A DNA stretch of 9,836 bases from a bacterium (GCA_900299155.1 OMIS01000020.1:1-9836), one strand, 5' to 3'; shown: positions 1 through 7,009, counted from the stretch's first letter. Numbers and translations: made by a program. The notes: a model not told the origin generated them from the letters alone.

Positions 1-60
1 AGACCACATCACGCACTTGGCCTCACCACACCATCTGCGTTCCTACAACAGTATTACTAG
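1..60 (+). CDS. C-terminal end of a DDE transposase/integrase (partial)
   Basis: Frame 1 is open from the window edge to TAG at 58-60 and reads RPHHALGLTTPSAFLQQYY. The pattern RPH-x-aLG-x-x-TP-x-x-(F/Y)L is the typical C-terminal end of the integrase catalytic region in IS3- and IS481-type transposases, which cut and join element ends using a DDE triad. Only 19 codons are visible and the catalytic residues lie outside the window, so the family is inferred from this motif alone. The position fits an insertion sequence ending just upstream of rho. A chance open frame of this length is possible, but the motif match makes that less likely. Confidence 0.6.
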   Translation, partial: RPHHALGLTTPSAFLQQYY

Positions 61-68
61 TTTTCCGA

Positions 69-98
69 AATGTATCCGTCCAATACACTAATTTGACA
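69..98 (+). mobile_element. Candidate right end of the insertion sequence
   Basis: Between the transposase stop and rho, the bottom strand from position 98 reads TGTCAAATTAGTGTATTGGA and on to position 69. Elements of the IS3/IS481 type commonly end in TG..CA and lie a few tens of bases beyond the transposase stop, as here (38 nt). The left end is outside the window, so the inverted repeat cannot be confirmed and the boundary is a guess. Confidence 0.3.
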
Positions 99-121
99 TT
101 TGTAAGAGGTTCTGTCATACT
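93..121 (+). promoter_or_regulatory. Candidate sigma-70-type promoter of rho
   Basis: TTGACA (93-98, perfect -35) is followed by a 17-nt spacer and CATACT (116-121, 4 of 6 matches to TATAAT). This is the best two-box promoter in the window and points into rho, giving a leader of about 110 nt. The -35 box coincides with the proposed end of the insertion sequence. A second AT-rich -10-like stretch (TATATAAA, 223-230) sits just before the rho start without a clear -35. Confidence 0.5.
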
Positions 122-203
122 ACGTCATAACTTCAGTACGAAACAAAAGTTTTCATTCTTGAATCGTTCGTTTTTATCCACACCAAATTAGTAATTAGTA
201 GTC

Positions 204-217
204 CTACCGCCAGGTAG
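204..217 (+). promoter_or_regulatory. Short hairpin in the rho leader
   Basis: CTACC (204-208) and GGTAG (213-217) form a 5-bp stem with a GCCA loop, 23 nt before the rho start codon. It lies inside the leader predicted from the upstream promoter. Rho genes are often autoregulated through their leaders, but this stem is short and may be chance. Confidence 0.2.
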
Positions 218-240
218 TAGAGTATATAAATTTTCACTGT

Positions 241-1908
241 ATGCCAAAAACCGCTTCCGATGCAGGTACTTCTGTAGAAAAAACAGAAACCGCACAACTT
301 GTAGCATCTGTTTCTGAAAAGTCAGAAAAACCAAAAACTCCTCGTAAAATCATGTTAGACGTTGAAAAAACGGCTACAGAAGCTGCTCCAGCAGTTGTAC
401 CTGCGCCCATCGAGACAAATACTATTTCTGCGCCGAGTACTCCAATTGCTATGCCTGCACCAAGTACTGAGCCTGTAGCCGCTGCCATCACTGATTCTGC
501 AAAAGCAGATATGGTGTCATCAGCCAAATCTTCCGCAAAAAGTGTTCCAGTGATCCCGATTCAGCCAAAATCAATGAACCGTGGCCCTCGTGGTACTGCT
601 GGTAAAGTGGGGCATCCAGCTGCATTAGTTTCTGCAGCAGCCAATGGCAACGGAAGCTCAACTTCAAATGGCTATACCAATACTCAAAATTACTCCAATC
701 AAGGCTATTCCAACAACCAAGGCTACTCAAATAACTCTCGCTACAACAATCGCCAGGAACGCCAAGAAGAAGCTGGTGAAACAGCCATGATTACTGGTGT
801 GCTTGATACTTCAAAAGATGGACACGGTGTTTTGCGCGTTAACTTGAGTGGTGATGATGAAGGCGATGCTTATATTTCTACTTCACAAATTCGTCGGTTC
901 AAACTCCGTCCTGGTGATGTCGTCACAGGTCCAGCTCGTGCTCCAAAAGAGAATGAGCGGTATTGGGGGTTACTCAAAGTGGACATGATCAATGGTCAAG
1001 TTGCTGAAGAAGCAATGAAGATCGAACGGGTAAAGTTCAAGTCTTTGACTCCTGTTTATCCAGATACACAAATTAAACTAGAAACTGGTGATGAACCATT
1101 ATCTTTGCGTATTATTGATATGATTGCGCCAATCGGTAAAGGGCAGAGAAGTTTGATCGTTTCTCCTCCAAAAGCAGGTAAAACGACACTGCTCAAAGAT
1201 ATCGCTACTGGTGTGGCCACAAACCACCCAGAGATTCATATCATGGCAGTGCTTGTGGGTGAACGTCCTGAAGAAGTGACCGATATCCGCCGACATATAG
1301 ACCGCATTACCAAGGGTAAAGGTGAAGTGGCTGCCAGTAACTTTGACGAGTCTGCTGAAGACCAATGTCGTGTAGCTGAGTTGGCACTCGAAAAAGCAAA
1401 ACGTATGGTGGAAGTGGGCAAGGATGTGATGATTCTGCTTGACTCTATCACTCGTCTGGCTCGTGCCTACAACTTATCTATCCCAACTTCTGGTAGAACT
1501 TTGTCTGGTGGATTTGATCCAGCAGCGTTGTTCCCTCCTAAAAAGTTCTTTGGTGCAGCTCGTAATTTTGAAATACAGGGCTCATTGACGATTATTGGTA
1601 CTGCTCTAGTAGACACTGGTTCTCGTATGGATGACCTGGTCTACGAAGAATTTAAAGGTACTGGTAACCAAGAAGTACAATTGGATCGTAAACTGGCCGA
1701 ACGCCGCATTTATCCAGCCATTGATGTGCAGCGTTCTGGTACTCGCCGTGATGATTTGTTAATTGATGGTGTGACCTATCAAAATATTGCCACCTTACAT
1801 CGTATGTTGGATATGCTCGACAGAGAAGAGCGTACCGCTACACTTGTGGAGCAGATGAAGAAATCTAAATCAAATAAAGAGTTCTTGGCATCACTAAAAG
1901 TAGGATAA
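241..1908 (+). CDS. rho: Transcription termination factor Rho with disordered N-terminal extension
   Basis: Rho is a hexameric RNA-dependent ATPase/helicase that releases RNA from elongating RNA polymerase. The 555-residue protein has a cold-shock-type RNA-binding domain at about 179-257 (HGVLRV, SQIRRFKLRPGD, ERYWGLLKV). The ATPase core follows, with Walker A SPPKAGKTT (308-316, K314), Walker B ending in D401 (ILLDSITRLARAYN), the PKKFFGAARN segment and the LDRKLAERRIYPAID segment near the R-loop. E. coli Rho is 419 residues and its RNA-binding fold starts near residue 48. Here about 178 residues come first: an Ala/Pro/Ser/Thr/Lys-rich stretch, a short basic patch (NRGPRG), then an Asn/Gly/Tyr/Ser-rich segment at 135-171 with repeated NQGYSN units. 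No helical Rho_N domain is seen. ATG 241 is chosen because an in-frame TAG lies at 199-201 with no other start between; there is no clear Shine-Dalgarno sequence. The family call is certain; the role of the extension is unknown. Confidence 0.97.
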   Translation: MPKTASDAGTSVEKTETAQLVASVSEKSEKPKTPRKIMLDVEKTATEAAPAVVPAPIETNTISAPSTPIAMPAPSTEPVAAAITDSAKADMVSSAKSSAKSVPVIPIQPKSMNRGPRGTAGKVGHPAALVSAAANGNGSSTSNGYTNTQNYSNQGYSNNQGYSNNSRYNNRQERQEEAGETAMITGVLDTSKDGHGVLRVNLSGDDEGDAYISTSQIRRFKLRPGDVVTGPARAPKENERYWGLLKVDMINGQVAEEAMKIERVKFKSLTPVYPDTQIKLETGDEPLSLRIIDMIAPIGKGQRSLIVSPPKAGKTTLLKDIATGVATNHPEIHIMAVLVGERPEEVTDIRRHIDRITKGKGEVAASNFDESAEDQCRVAELALEKAKRMVEVGKDVMILLDSITRLARAYNLSIPTSGRTLSGGFDPAALFPPKKFFGAARNFEIQGSLTIIGTALVDTGSRMDDLVYEEFKGTGNQEVQLDRKLAERRIYPAIDVQRSGTRRDDLLIDGVTYQNIATLHRMLDMLDREERTATLVEQMKKSKSNKEFLASLKVG

Positions 1909-1925
1909 CTGCTTTCAGTCAATGC

Positions 1926-1958
1926 ACGCTGATAGTCTGTAGCCCAGAGTATCAGCGT
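1926..1958 (+). terminator. Long imperfect hairpin after rho
   Basis: ACGCTGATA (1926-1934) pairs with TATCAGCGT (1950-1958). After one G-G mismatch the stem continues with TCTG/CAGA around the 5-nt loop TAGCC. That gives 13 base pairs starting 18 nt after the rho stop. The downstream bases are TAAAATACC rather than a T run, so it is not a classical intrinsic terminator. It may be a 3' stabilising or processing structure, or a weak terminator. Confidence 0.45.
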
Positions 1959-2013
1959 TAAAATACCTGATAAACTTCGTGTTTTGATTGGGTGCAACAA
2001 ACTACAGATTCAA

Positions 2014-2022
2014 TGGTACACT
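2014..2022 (+). promoter_or_regulatory. Candidate extended -10 upstream of the M23 gene
   Basis: TGG-TACACT matches an extended -10 (TGn plus 4 of 6 bases of TATAAT) ending 12 nt before the start codon. No good -35 is present at 17 nt; TTGATT at 1984-1989 is too far away. AAGG (2024-2027) gives a weak Shine-Dalgarno 7 nt before ATG 2035. Confidence 0.25.
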
Positions 2023-2034
2023 TAAGGCATTGCT

Positions 2035-3153
2035 ATGGGAATGTTTTCTAATACGTTTAAGCTCGAACTGCGCATCCTTGAAGATATTCGAGCATTTGGT
2101 ACCTTTCTTATTTGGTATGGAAGAACTCGTAGTTATGCTTGGTTTAAACGCTTTGAGCTGGCAAAAGATGCGCTTGTAGATTTGTTGTACCAGAAGAGAG
2201 GCCGCTATGTTCGGCCATTTTTGCACCTGGGCACAATTGTTTTAATCTTCTTATTCATTACCACAGGTCCAGTTCTGTTCTCTAGAAGTGAAGAAAATAA
2301 AAATGCTGAGACGGGAATCTTAGCCACAACGGCATACGGTTCGTCCATTTACACCCAACAAGCAGAAGAAGTGCGTGCCTTTCGTGGTGGAGAAGTAATT
2401 ACACACGTTGTCAGTGAGGGAGAAACATTTTCCAGCATTGCACAGCGGTATGGACTGCAAGTCTCCACAATCCTCTGGGAAAACAAGATGACCGAGAAGA
2501 CACCATTAAAACCTGGAATGGATCTGCGTATTTTGCCTGTGGATGGTGTCCGTCATCAAGTACAGCGAGGAGAAACAATCTTTAGCATTGGTAAAAAATA
2601 TGGCTTGGATAACTCACAAGCTCAGGTTATCGTCGACTATCCGTTCAATGAGTTCTTGAATGATGAAACGTTCGAACTCGCGACCGGTCAGTATCTGATG
2701 GTTCCAGACGGTGTTATGCCTGAGACGGTTATTGCACCGCCTCGCCCAACATCTCCTGTGATAATCCCGGCCCCAGGCTCGGTACCACAAGGCTCAGGTT
2801 CATTTATATGGCCAGCTGCGGGTATGATTACGCAGGGCTACAAGTTCTATCATAAAGCATTTGATATTGCTAACCGTGCTGGTGGTCCAATCTTGGCAGC
2901 TGATAGTGGAGTGGTTATTGGTGCTGGATGGGATGCAAGTGGCTACGGTAATAGAATTTTAGTGGATCATGGTAATGGGTACATTACGCTCTATGGTCAC
3001 TTGAGTGTTCTCCAAGTATCTGCAGGACAACGAGTAAATCGGGGTGATGTCATGGGCCAAATGGGTAGTACTGGTCGCTCTACTGGTACGCACTTACACT
3101 TTGAGATTCGTCAGGGTGGAGTGCTGCTTAATCCAGGCAGTTTCTTGAAATAA
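2035..3153 (+). CDS. Membrane-anchored LysM/M23 peptidoglycan peptidase
   Basis: This 372-residue protein probably cuts peptide bridges in peptidoglycan outside the membrane. Residues 1-60 are basic/amphipathic and likely cytoplasmic. One membrane segment spans about 61-82. LysM domains, which bind glycan, lie at about 122-167 (THVVSEGETFSSIAQRYGL) and 172-223 (RHQVQRGETIFSIGKKYGL). A Pro-rich linker follows at about 228-255. The M23 lysostaphin/NlpD-like domain covers about 258-372 and keeps the zinc-site residues: H273 and D277 (HKAFD), the YGH motif ending in H322, and H353-L-H355 in THLHFE. The usual HxGxD has Ala in place of Gly, a mild change; the enzyme looks active rather than an EnvC/NlpD-type degenerate form. 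The gene lies 126 nt after rho on the same strand and may be partly co-transcribed. ATG 2035 is preferred over ATG 2041 for its weak AAGG. Substrate specificity cannot be read from sequence. Confidence 0.9.
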   Translation: MGMFSNTFKLELRILEDIRAFGTFLIWYGRTRSYAWFKRFELAKDALVDLLYQKRGRYVRPFLHLGTIVLIFLFITTGPVLFSRSEENKNAETGILATTAYGSSIYTQQAEEVRAFRGGEVITHVVSEGETFSSIAQRYGLQVSTILWENKMTEKTPLKPGMDLRILPVDGVRHQVQRGETIFSIGKKYGLDNSQAQVIVDYPFNEFLNDETFELATGQYLMVPDGVMPETVIAPPRPTSPVIIPAPGSVPQGSGSFIWPAAGMITQGYKFYHKAFDIANRAGGPILAADSGVVIGAGWDASGYGNRILVDHGNGYITLYGHLSVLQVSAGQRVNRGDVMGQMGSTGRSTGTHLHFEIRQGGVLLNPGSFLK

Positions 3154-3266
3154 CTTATAAAAGTGTTTGAACTGAACCATATAATTAATGATTTGGAGCG
3201 CGTACGTATGCTCTATGAGTACAAAGAAATAACTCCTCAAGCAAAAAAACCTCTTATAAAGTAAAA

Positions 3267-3272
3267 TATAAT
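3267..3272 (+). promoter_or_regulatory. Candidate -10 element of obg
   Basis: A perfect TATAAT lies 31 nt before the obg start, followed by TTAAGG (3289-3294) as a Shine-Dalgarno site 9 nt before ATG 3304. No recognisable -35 is found at the usual distance; the upstream DNA is A-rich. A second perfect TATAAT (3180-3185), also without a -35, could be an additional upstream start. Confidence 0.45.
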
Positions 3273-3303
3273 GATTGAACAGACAAAATTAAGGTTTTAA
3301 ATT

Positions 3304-4521
3304 ATGACAGATTTAGTATTTTTACATCTTAAGGCTGGCAATGGTGGTGATGGTAAGGTTTCATTCCGCCGCGAGAAATATATTCCTAAAGGCGGCCCTG
3401 ATGGTGGCGATGGTGGTCGTGGTGGAAGCATTATTATCCGTGGAGCAGCGGGTGAAACAACATTACGATCCTATGCGGGTAAAAAAAGTTTTGCAGCCGC
3501 TCCTGGTCAACGTGGTGGAGGCAGAAACTGCTCAGGTGGAGATGGTGAAGATCTCTATTTGGAAGTGCCAATTGGTACCGTAATCTGGCAATTGAGTGAA
3601 AATAATATTGCACATAGACGTCGCTTATTTAATGGCGGAGCTGCACCTTTGAAAAAAGATCAAGTTGAAATGGAAGTCTATGTCTTAGAAAAAGATGGAA
3701 TTACACCTCCTGCAAGAGAACCGGATGCTTTATTTGCCCCTGATGCACTCGAGAAATATGCCCAAGAGCGGTTCAACCCTGAAGTAGAAGGTTTGACAAA
3801 GCTATTTGAATTTACAGAAGATGGTCAAGAATTTTTGGTTGTACAGGGTGGTTTTGGAGGTCGTGGTAATGATGCTTTTAAGTCATCAATCAATCGTGCT
3901 CCACTGCAGGCTCAGTATGGAACCTTTGCTGAAGAGCGATTGGTTGCATTTGAGTTGCGCTTGTTGGCTGATATTGGGCTTGTGGGTTTGCCAAATGCTG
4001 GAAAAAGCACATTGTTGTCTATTCTTACTAAAGCTCGCCCTAAAATAGCTTCATATCCTTTTACCACCTTAGAACCCCATTTAGGCATTTTGCACGATGA
4101 AGCCAGTGGCAGAGAGGTTGTTTTGGCAGACATCCCCGGACTAATTGAGGGTGCAAGTGAAGGCAAGGGGCTGGGTTTTGAGTTTTTGCGTCATGTTAAA
4201 AATAGCTCTGCACTATTGTATGTACTGACATTGGAAGAAAATCAAGTATTTAATGAAGCACTCTCCAACGAAGAGAAGGCCGCTGTGTTATGGAATCAGT
4301 ATCAAACACTCTATTCAGAAATTGCTGCATTTGATCCAAAGCTTGCTGAAAAGCGATCTATTTTGAGTATTAGCAAAATAGATATATACAGTACTGAGCT
4401 TATTGATGCTATTAGATCGTATTTTTTACAGAAATCGCATAATGTGATGCTTTTTAGCTCAGTAACTGGACAAGGTATGCCACAGCTTATACAAGCGTTG
4501 GTAGCAATGGTCATTAAGTAA
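3304..4521 (+). CDS. obgE: Obg-family GTPase with an insertion in the Obg domain
   Basis: Obg/CgtA GTPases bind the large ribosomal subunit and act in late 50S assembly and stress control. The Gly-rich N-terminal Obg fold is clear (AGNGGDGKVSFRREKYIPKG, then GGDGGRGG, RNCSGGDGEDL and VPIGTVIW at 88-95). It resumes at FTEDGQEFLVVQGGFGGRGN, including E176 onward. Between them sit about 80 residues where typical family members have about 20-25, so roughly 60 are extra. The GTPase domain has G1 GLPNAGKST (228-236), a PFTT switch segment, G3 DIPG (276-279) followed by LIEGASEGKGLG, G4 as SKID (357-360) instead of NKxD, and a G5-like SSVTGQG. The protein ends right after the G domain, so the C-terminal OCT domain and acidic tail found in some relatives are absent. 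TTAAGG precedes ATG 3304. Family assignment is secure. Confidence 0.95.
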   Translation: MTDLVFLHLKAGNGGDGKVSFRREKYIPKGGPDGGDGGRGGSIIIRGAAGETTLRSYAGKKSFAAAPGQRGGGRNCSGGDGEDLYLEVPIGTVIWQLSENNIAHRRRLFNGGAAPLKKDQVEMEVYVLEKDGITPPAREPDALFAPDALEKYAQERFNPEVEGLTKLFEFTEDGQEFLVVQGGFGGRGNDAFKSSINRAPLQAQYGTFAEERLVAFELRLLADIGLVGLPNAGKSTLLSILTKARPKIASYPFTTLEPHLGILHDEASGREVVLADIPGLIEGASEGKGLGFEFLRHVKNSSALLYVLTLEENQVFNEALSNEEKAAVLWNQYQTLYSEIAAFDPKLAEKRSILSISKIDIYSTELIDAIRSYFLQKSHNVMLFSSVTGQGMPQLIQALVAMVIK

Positions 4522-4697
4522 TACTACTAACTGCTAGTTTAGATATTCCATTTAAAAATACTATATAAACTAAGTAAGAAATTGGTGAGTTGGTTTGTTG
4601 TACATATTTTGTAGTGTTCTCAATCGCTTTGGAGTTTGCAAAAGTTTGTGGTAAAACTGATAAGTAGTTCTACATAGCTACCAATATAACTAGTAAG
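4522..4697. other. Convergent spacer without a recognisable gene
   Basis: AT-rich DNA between the obg stop and the hairpin at 4698-4724. I see no coding frame of note, no RNA gene and no repeat in it. It probably holds only the 3' untranslated regions of the two convergent genes. Confidence 0.5.
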
Positions 4698-4724
4698 AGA
4701 GCCGATTCTATAAGAATCGGCTCT
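4698..4724. terminator. Strong hairpin between convergent genes, likely bidirectional terminator
   Basis: AGAGCCGATTCT (4698-4709) pairs perfectly with AGAATCGGCTCT (4713-4724): a 12-bp stem with a 3-nt loop ATA. It lies between the ends of obg (plus) and the ligase-TPR gene (minus), about 30 nt past the stop of the latter. Neither side carries a good T run (TTAGAAG on the plus strand; CTTACTAGTT on the minus strand), so efficiency as an intrinsic terminator is uncertain. Its location still makes transcription stop or mRNA end protection the natural reading. Confidence 0.6.
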
Positions 4725-4755
4725 TAGAAGTGCGTATATACGTCTCCTGAAACTA

Positions 4756-6870
4756 TTATGGTGCTATTGGTTCAGGGCTGGCTGTTGGAGCTGAAGTAGG
4801 GGCTGGAGTAGCCTTTACCTCAGTAGAAAGTTCAGCGTCTGATGGGCTTGAAATATCAGAATCATTTAATTTAGGATCTAAGAGAGAAGGTGTGTTTGAC
4901 TTCTGGCTTTGAGTCCCAGTTGCTTGTTGACTTGTACCTGTAGTAGTTTGAGTCGCCTTTGGATCCTTTGGCATAGCAGCGATCTTTTTCTCAACTTCAG
5001 CAAGTTCCTCTTGTACCTTTTTAAGCTCTTCAGGACTACTGTTGATTAATGGGATCAGTGCCTGGTATGCTGCCTTGGCATTTTCATAATCATTCAGCTG
5101 TACTAAAGTAACTGCTAGGTTATAGATAGCATTAGGATAATCCTTCTTTAAAGCAACTGCTTCATTAAAAATATTAGCTGCTTGAGAATACTGTTTCTGG
5201 CTAGAAAGTAAACCGCCTAATGCGACTCGTAGACCAGGATTGGTAGGATCATTGTCAATTGAAGCCAAGAACGCTTGTACTGCAAATTGATCTGCTTGAT
5301 CAGCTGCACCAATTAAGTTTTGATAAATTTGAGCCAACACAAGAGTGTTTTGAGCATCTAGTGGATCGAGTGTGACGGCTGCTCTAGATTCACGAACCGC
5401 TTGTTGAATCAAAACACTGACTTGATCCTTTTCAGCTTGCGTGATGTCTGTCTTTTGAGCTAATGCAGAAGCAATTGCAATATTTGTGACTGCATACTGT
5501 CTGCGATACACGTCATAGTATGGATTTAACTGCACTGCTTCTTGTTGCTTCTGATAGGCTGCCACAATATCTTGTTTTTCCGCAGCTTTAGCAGAATCAA
5601 AGAACTTAACACTAGCGACGTAGTACTGTGAGCCAAAATAACTCACAAATGCTAATACGATTAGAATGATTCCACCTGTGAAGTAAATAGGGAAAGATAC
5701 TTTACGGGATGGTGTGTGGAAAGCCTGATCCTGAGTATCCATAGACATAGTCAGTGCTTGAAAGCGCATGACTGGTAATGACCCATGCATACTTGCCACC
5801 AAAGCAACTAACAATACTGCTTGAAGGAGAATGATAAGAATGTGGGTGGGCATCACTAGCTGGAAGGCGATGCTTGCTAACAACATGTACCCAATGACCC
5901 GACTCTGATCTTCTGTGGCAAATCGTGTTAACTTGAAGATTTGGAATACTAAAAATAACCAAGTAATTAATCCAAAGAACCCAGACGTTGTAAGAAGTGT
6001 AAGTGGCAGATTATTTGCTTGGCTGAATGAGAAATCCCATTTATCTGTTTGGTTCATCCACACTGGTTTAAAGCGTGTGTAGAGATTACTGTATGCGGCT
6101 GGACCAGATCCAATTAAAGCAGCGCGTGGTGCTCTAAGAGAATCAAGAGCTACAGACCAACTAGCAGTCCAGGATGGAAGTACTTGTGCTGCTGGTTTAC
6201 CTGGCAGTAATGACCATCCTAAAACAGCCATACCGATTAGGAGAATTGGAAAAGTGATGGCAGTAATATTGCGGATGTGCTTGGTTGAAATACTTTCTAC
6301 GACCATCCCAACAGCTACAATAGCTATGAATTGCAGTGCAAACATTGAGTTAACTGCTAGATTGAAGCTTAAATTGGTAGGAAGTTGTAAACCGAATACT
6401 GCATTAATTATATTGGCAGGTCCGAAACCAAAAATTTGTGTTACTGAAAAGAGCGTAATGATTCCCGCTGTTATTCCAGCAGTAGGAATCAATAAATCTG
6501 CAAGTTTGCGAGTGGTCGTCGTACTAGCAAAAATAACAAAAGAAACTAATAGAATGAATGCGCCGCCGAAGCGTAGTAATCCTTCTACCGGATAGTTATT
6601 TGTGAAAAAAGTTGATCCTGCCATAGCAAGACCAAAGATAAAAAGTGGAATCGTAACGGGTGAGAGTACTAATTCAATTGTTTTTTTCTGAATTGAGTAC
6701 ACGACAAAACTTACACCAAGTAAAATCGTGGCTGTAAAGAAAACAAATATTTTAGATTGGTTAATAAAATCATCACTAATTGGCAGTACTAACAATAATC
6801 CCAATACCATTGCTGCAAGCACAATGTAGTTACTAATTGATGAGATAAGAGTAGAACTTCGGGATAACAT
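4756..6870 (-). CDS. Wzy/O-antigen-ligase-like membrane protein with TPR region
   Basis: A 704-residue protein. Residues 1-412 hold about 11 hydrophobic helices with a larger extracellular-type loop before a motif at about 253-310 (GSGPAAYSN, RFKPVWMNQTDKW, then NNLPLTLLTTSGFFGLITW). This resembles the Wzy_C region of O-antigen ligases, polymerases and PglL-type O-oligosaccharyltransferases, which transfer lipid-linked glycans. The His that often occurs in the loop of characterised ligases is not obvious here, so activity is unproven. Residues about 430-630 form a TPR region (two clear repeats near 541-615, e.g. PGLRVALGGLLSSQKQYSQA). A helical Glu/Lys segment and a disordered Thr/Ser/Pro tail (about 633-704) end the protein. 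AAGGG lies 5 nt before the ATG at 6870. It is divergent from the pilin genes, which suggests a surface-glycan or pilin-glycosylation role as inference only. Confidence 0.8.
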   Translation of the reverse strand: MLSRSSTLISSISNYIVLAAMVLGLLLVLPISDDFINQSKIFVFFTATILLGVSFVVYSIQKKTIELVLSPVTIPLFIFGLAMAGSTFFTNNYPVEGLLRFGGAFILLVSFVIFASTTTTRKLADLLIPTAGITAGIITLFSVTQIFGFGPANIINAVFGLQLPTNLSFNLAVNSMFALQFIAIVAVGMVVESISTKHIRNITAITFPILLIGMAVLGWSLLPGKPAAQVLPSWTASWSVALDSLRAPRAALIGSGPAAYSNLYTRFKPVWMNQTDKWDFSFSQANNLPLTLLTTSGFFGLITWLFLVFQIFKLTRFATEDQSRVIGYMLLASIAFQLVMPTHILIILLQAVLLVALVASMHGSLPVMRFQALTMSMDTQDQAFHTPSRKVSFPIYFTGGIILIVLAFVSYFGSQYYVASVKFFDSAKAAEKQDIVAAYQKQQEAVQLNPYYDVYRRQYAVTNIAIASALAQKTDITQAEKDQVSVLIQQAVRESRAAVTLDPLDAQNTLVLAQIYQNLIGAADQADQFAVQAFLASIDNDPTNPGLRVALGGLLSSQKQYSQAANIFNEAVALKKDYPNAIYNLAVTLVQLNDYENAKAAYQALIPLINSSPEELKKVQEELAEVEKKIAAMPKDPKATQTTTGTSQQATGTQSQKSNTPSLLDPKLNDSDISSPSDAELSTEVKATPAPTSAPTASPEPIAP

Positions 6871-6875
6871 AGAGA

Positions 6876-6880
6876 CCCTT
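6876..6880 (-). promoter_or_regulatory. Shine-Dalgarno site of the ligase-TPR gene
   Basis: On the minus strand AAGGG lies 5 nt before the ATG ending at 6870. This supports that start codon and contrasts with the divergent pilin genes, which lack such a site. Confidence 0.55.
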
Positions 6881-6912
6881 GTTAATGGCTAAGACAGTAA
6901 TAGGACGTACTC

Positions 6913-6942
6913 ATTTAACCAGACGTAGTTAATCTTTGTAAA
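6913..6942 (-). promoter_or_regulatory. Candidate promoter of the ligase-TPR gene
   Basis: On the minus strand TTTACA (6937-6942, 5 of 6 matches to TTGACA) is followed after 18 nt by TTAAAT (6913-6918, 4 of 6 matches). TG sits one base before the -10, giving an extended -10. The predicted leader is about 35 nt. Confidence 0.4.
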
Positions 6943-6954
6943 GTAGATGTTTTG

Positions 6955-6971
6955 CTTAATTTTTGATTAAG
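6955..6971. repeat. Inverted repeat between divergent promoters
   Basis: CTTAAT (6955-6960) and ATTAAG (6966-6971) form a perfect 6-bp inverted repeat around TTTTG. It lies just upstream of the -35 box of the first pilin gene and about 13 bp upstream of the -35 box of the divergent ligase gene. This is a plausible operator position, but the AT-rich arms could arise by chance. Confidence 0.3.
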
Positions 6972-6973
6972 AC

Positions 6974-7003
6974 TTGAGAAAAGACAAGCAAATAGCGTAC
7001 TAT
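6974..7003 (+). promoter_or_regulatory. Candidate promoter of the first pilin gene (leaderless)
   Basis: TTGAGA (6974-6979, 5 of 6 matches) is followed after 18 nt by TACTAT (6998-7003, 4 of 6 matches). The -10 ends 6 nt before ATG 7010, so transcription would start at or next to the A of the start codon. No Shine-Dalgarno sequence is present, consistent with a leaderless mRNA. Confidence 0.5.
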
Positions 7004-7009
7004 AGACGT

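Noticed and set aside
234..527. Antisense open frame rich in Ala/Val/Phe over the start of rho
   Set aside because: It is the shadow of the low-complexity Ala/Pro/Ser region of Rho and has no start signals.
3203..3220. Quasi-palindrome GAGCGCGTACGTATGCTC after the M23 gene as terminator
   Set aside because: Only 4 bp pair cleanly at the ends, the interior has mismatches and wobbles, and no T run follows.
3188..3232. A 14-codon open frame (starting MIWSAYVC) upstream of obg, possible leader peptide
   Set aside because: It starts 2 nt after a TATAAT box, has no ribosome binding site, and no attenuator-type alternative stems follow it.
6974..7009. TTG start giving the first pilin a 26-residue leader
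   Set aside because: The TTG lies within the likely -35 box, has no ribosome binding site, and ATG 7010 gives a normal 14-residue prepilin leader.
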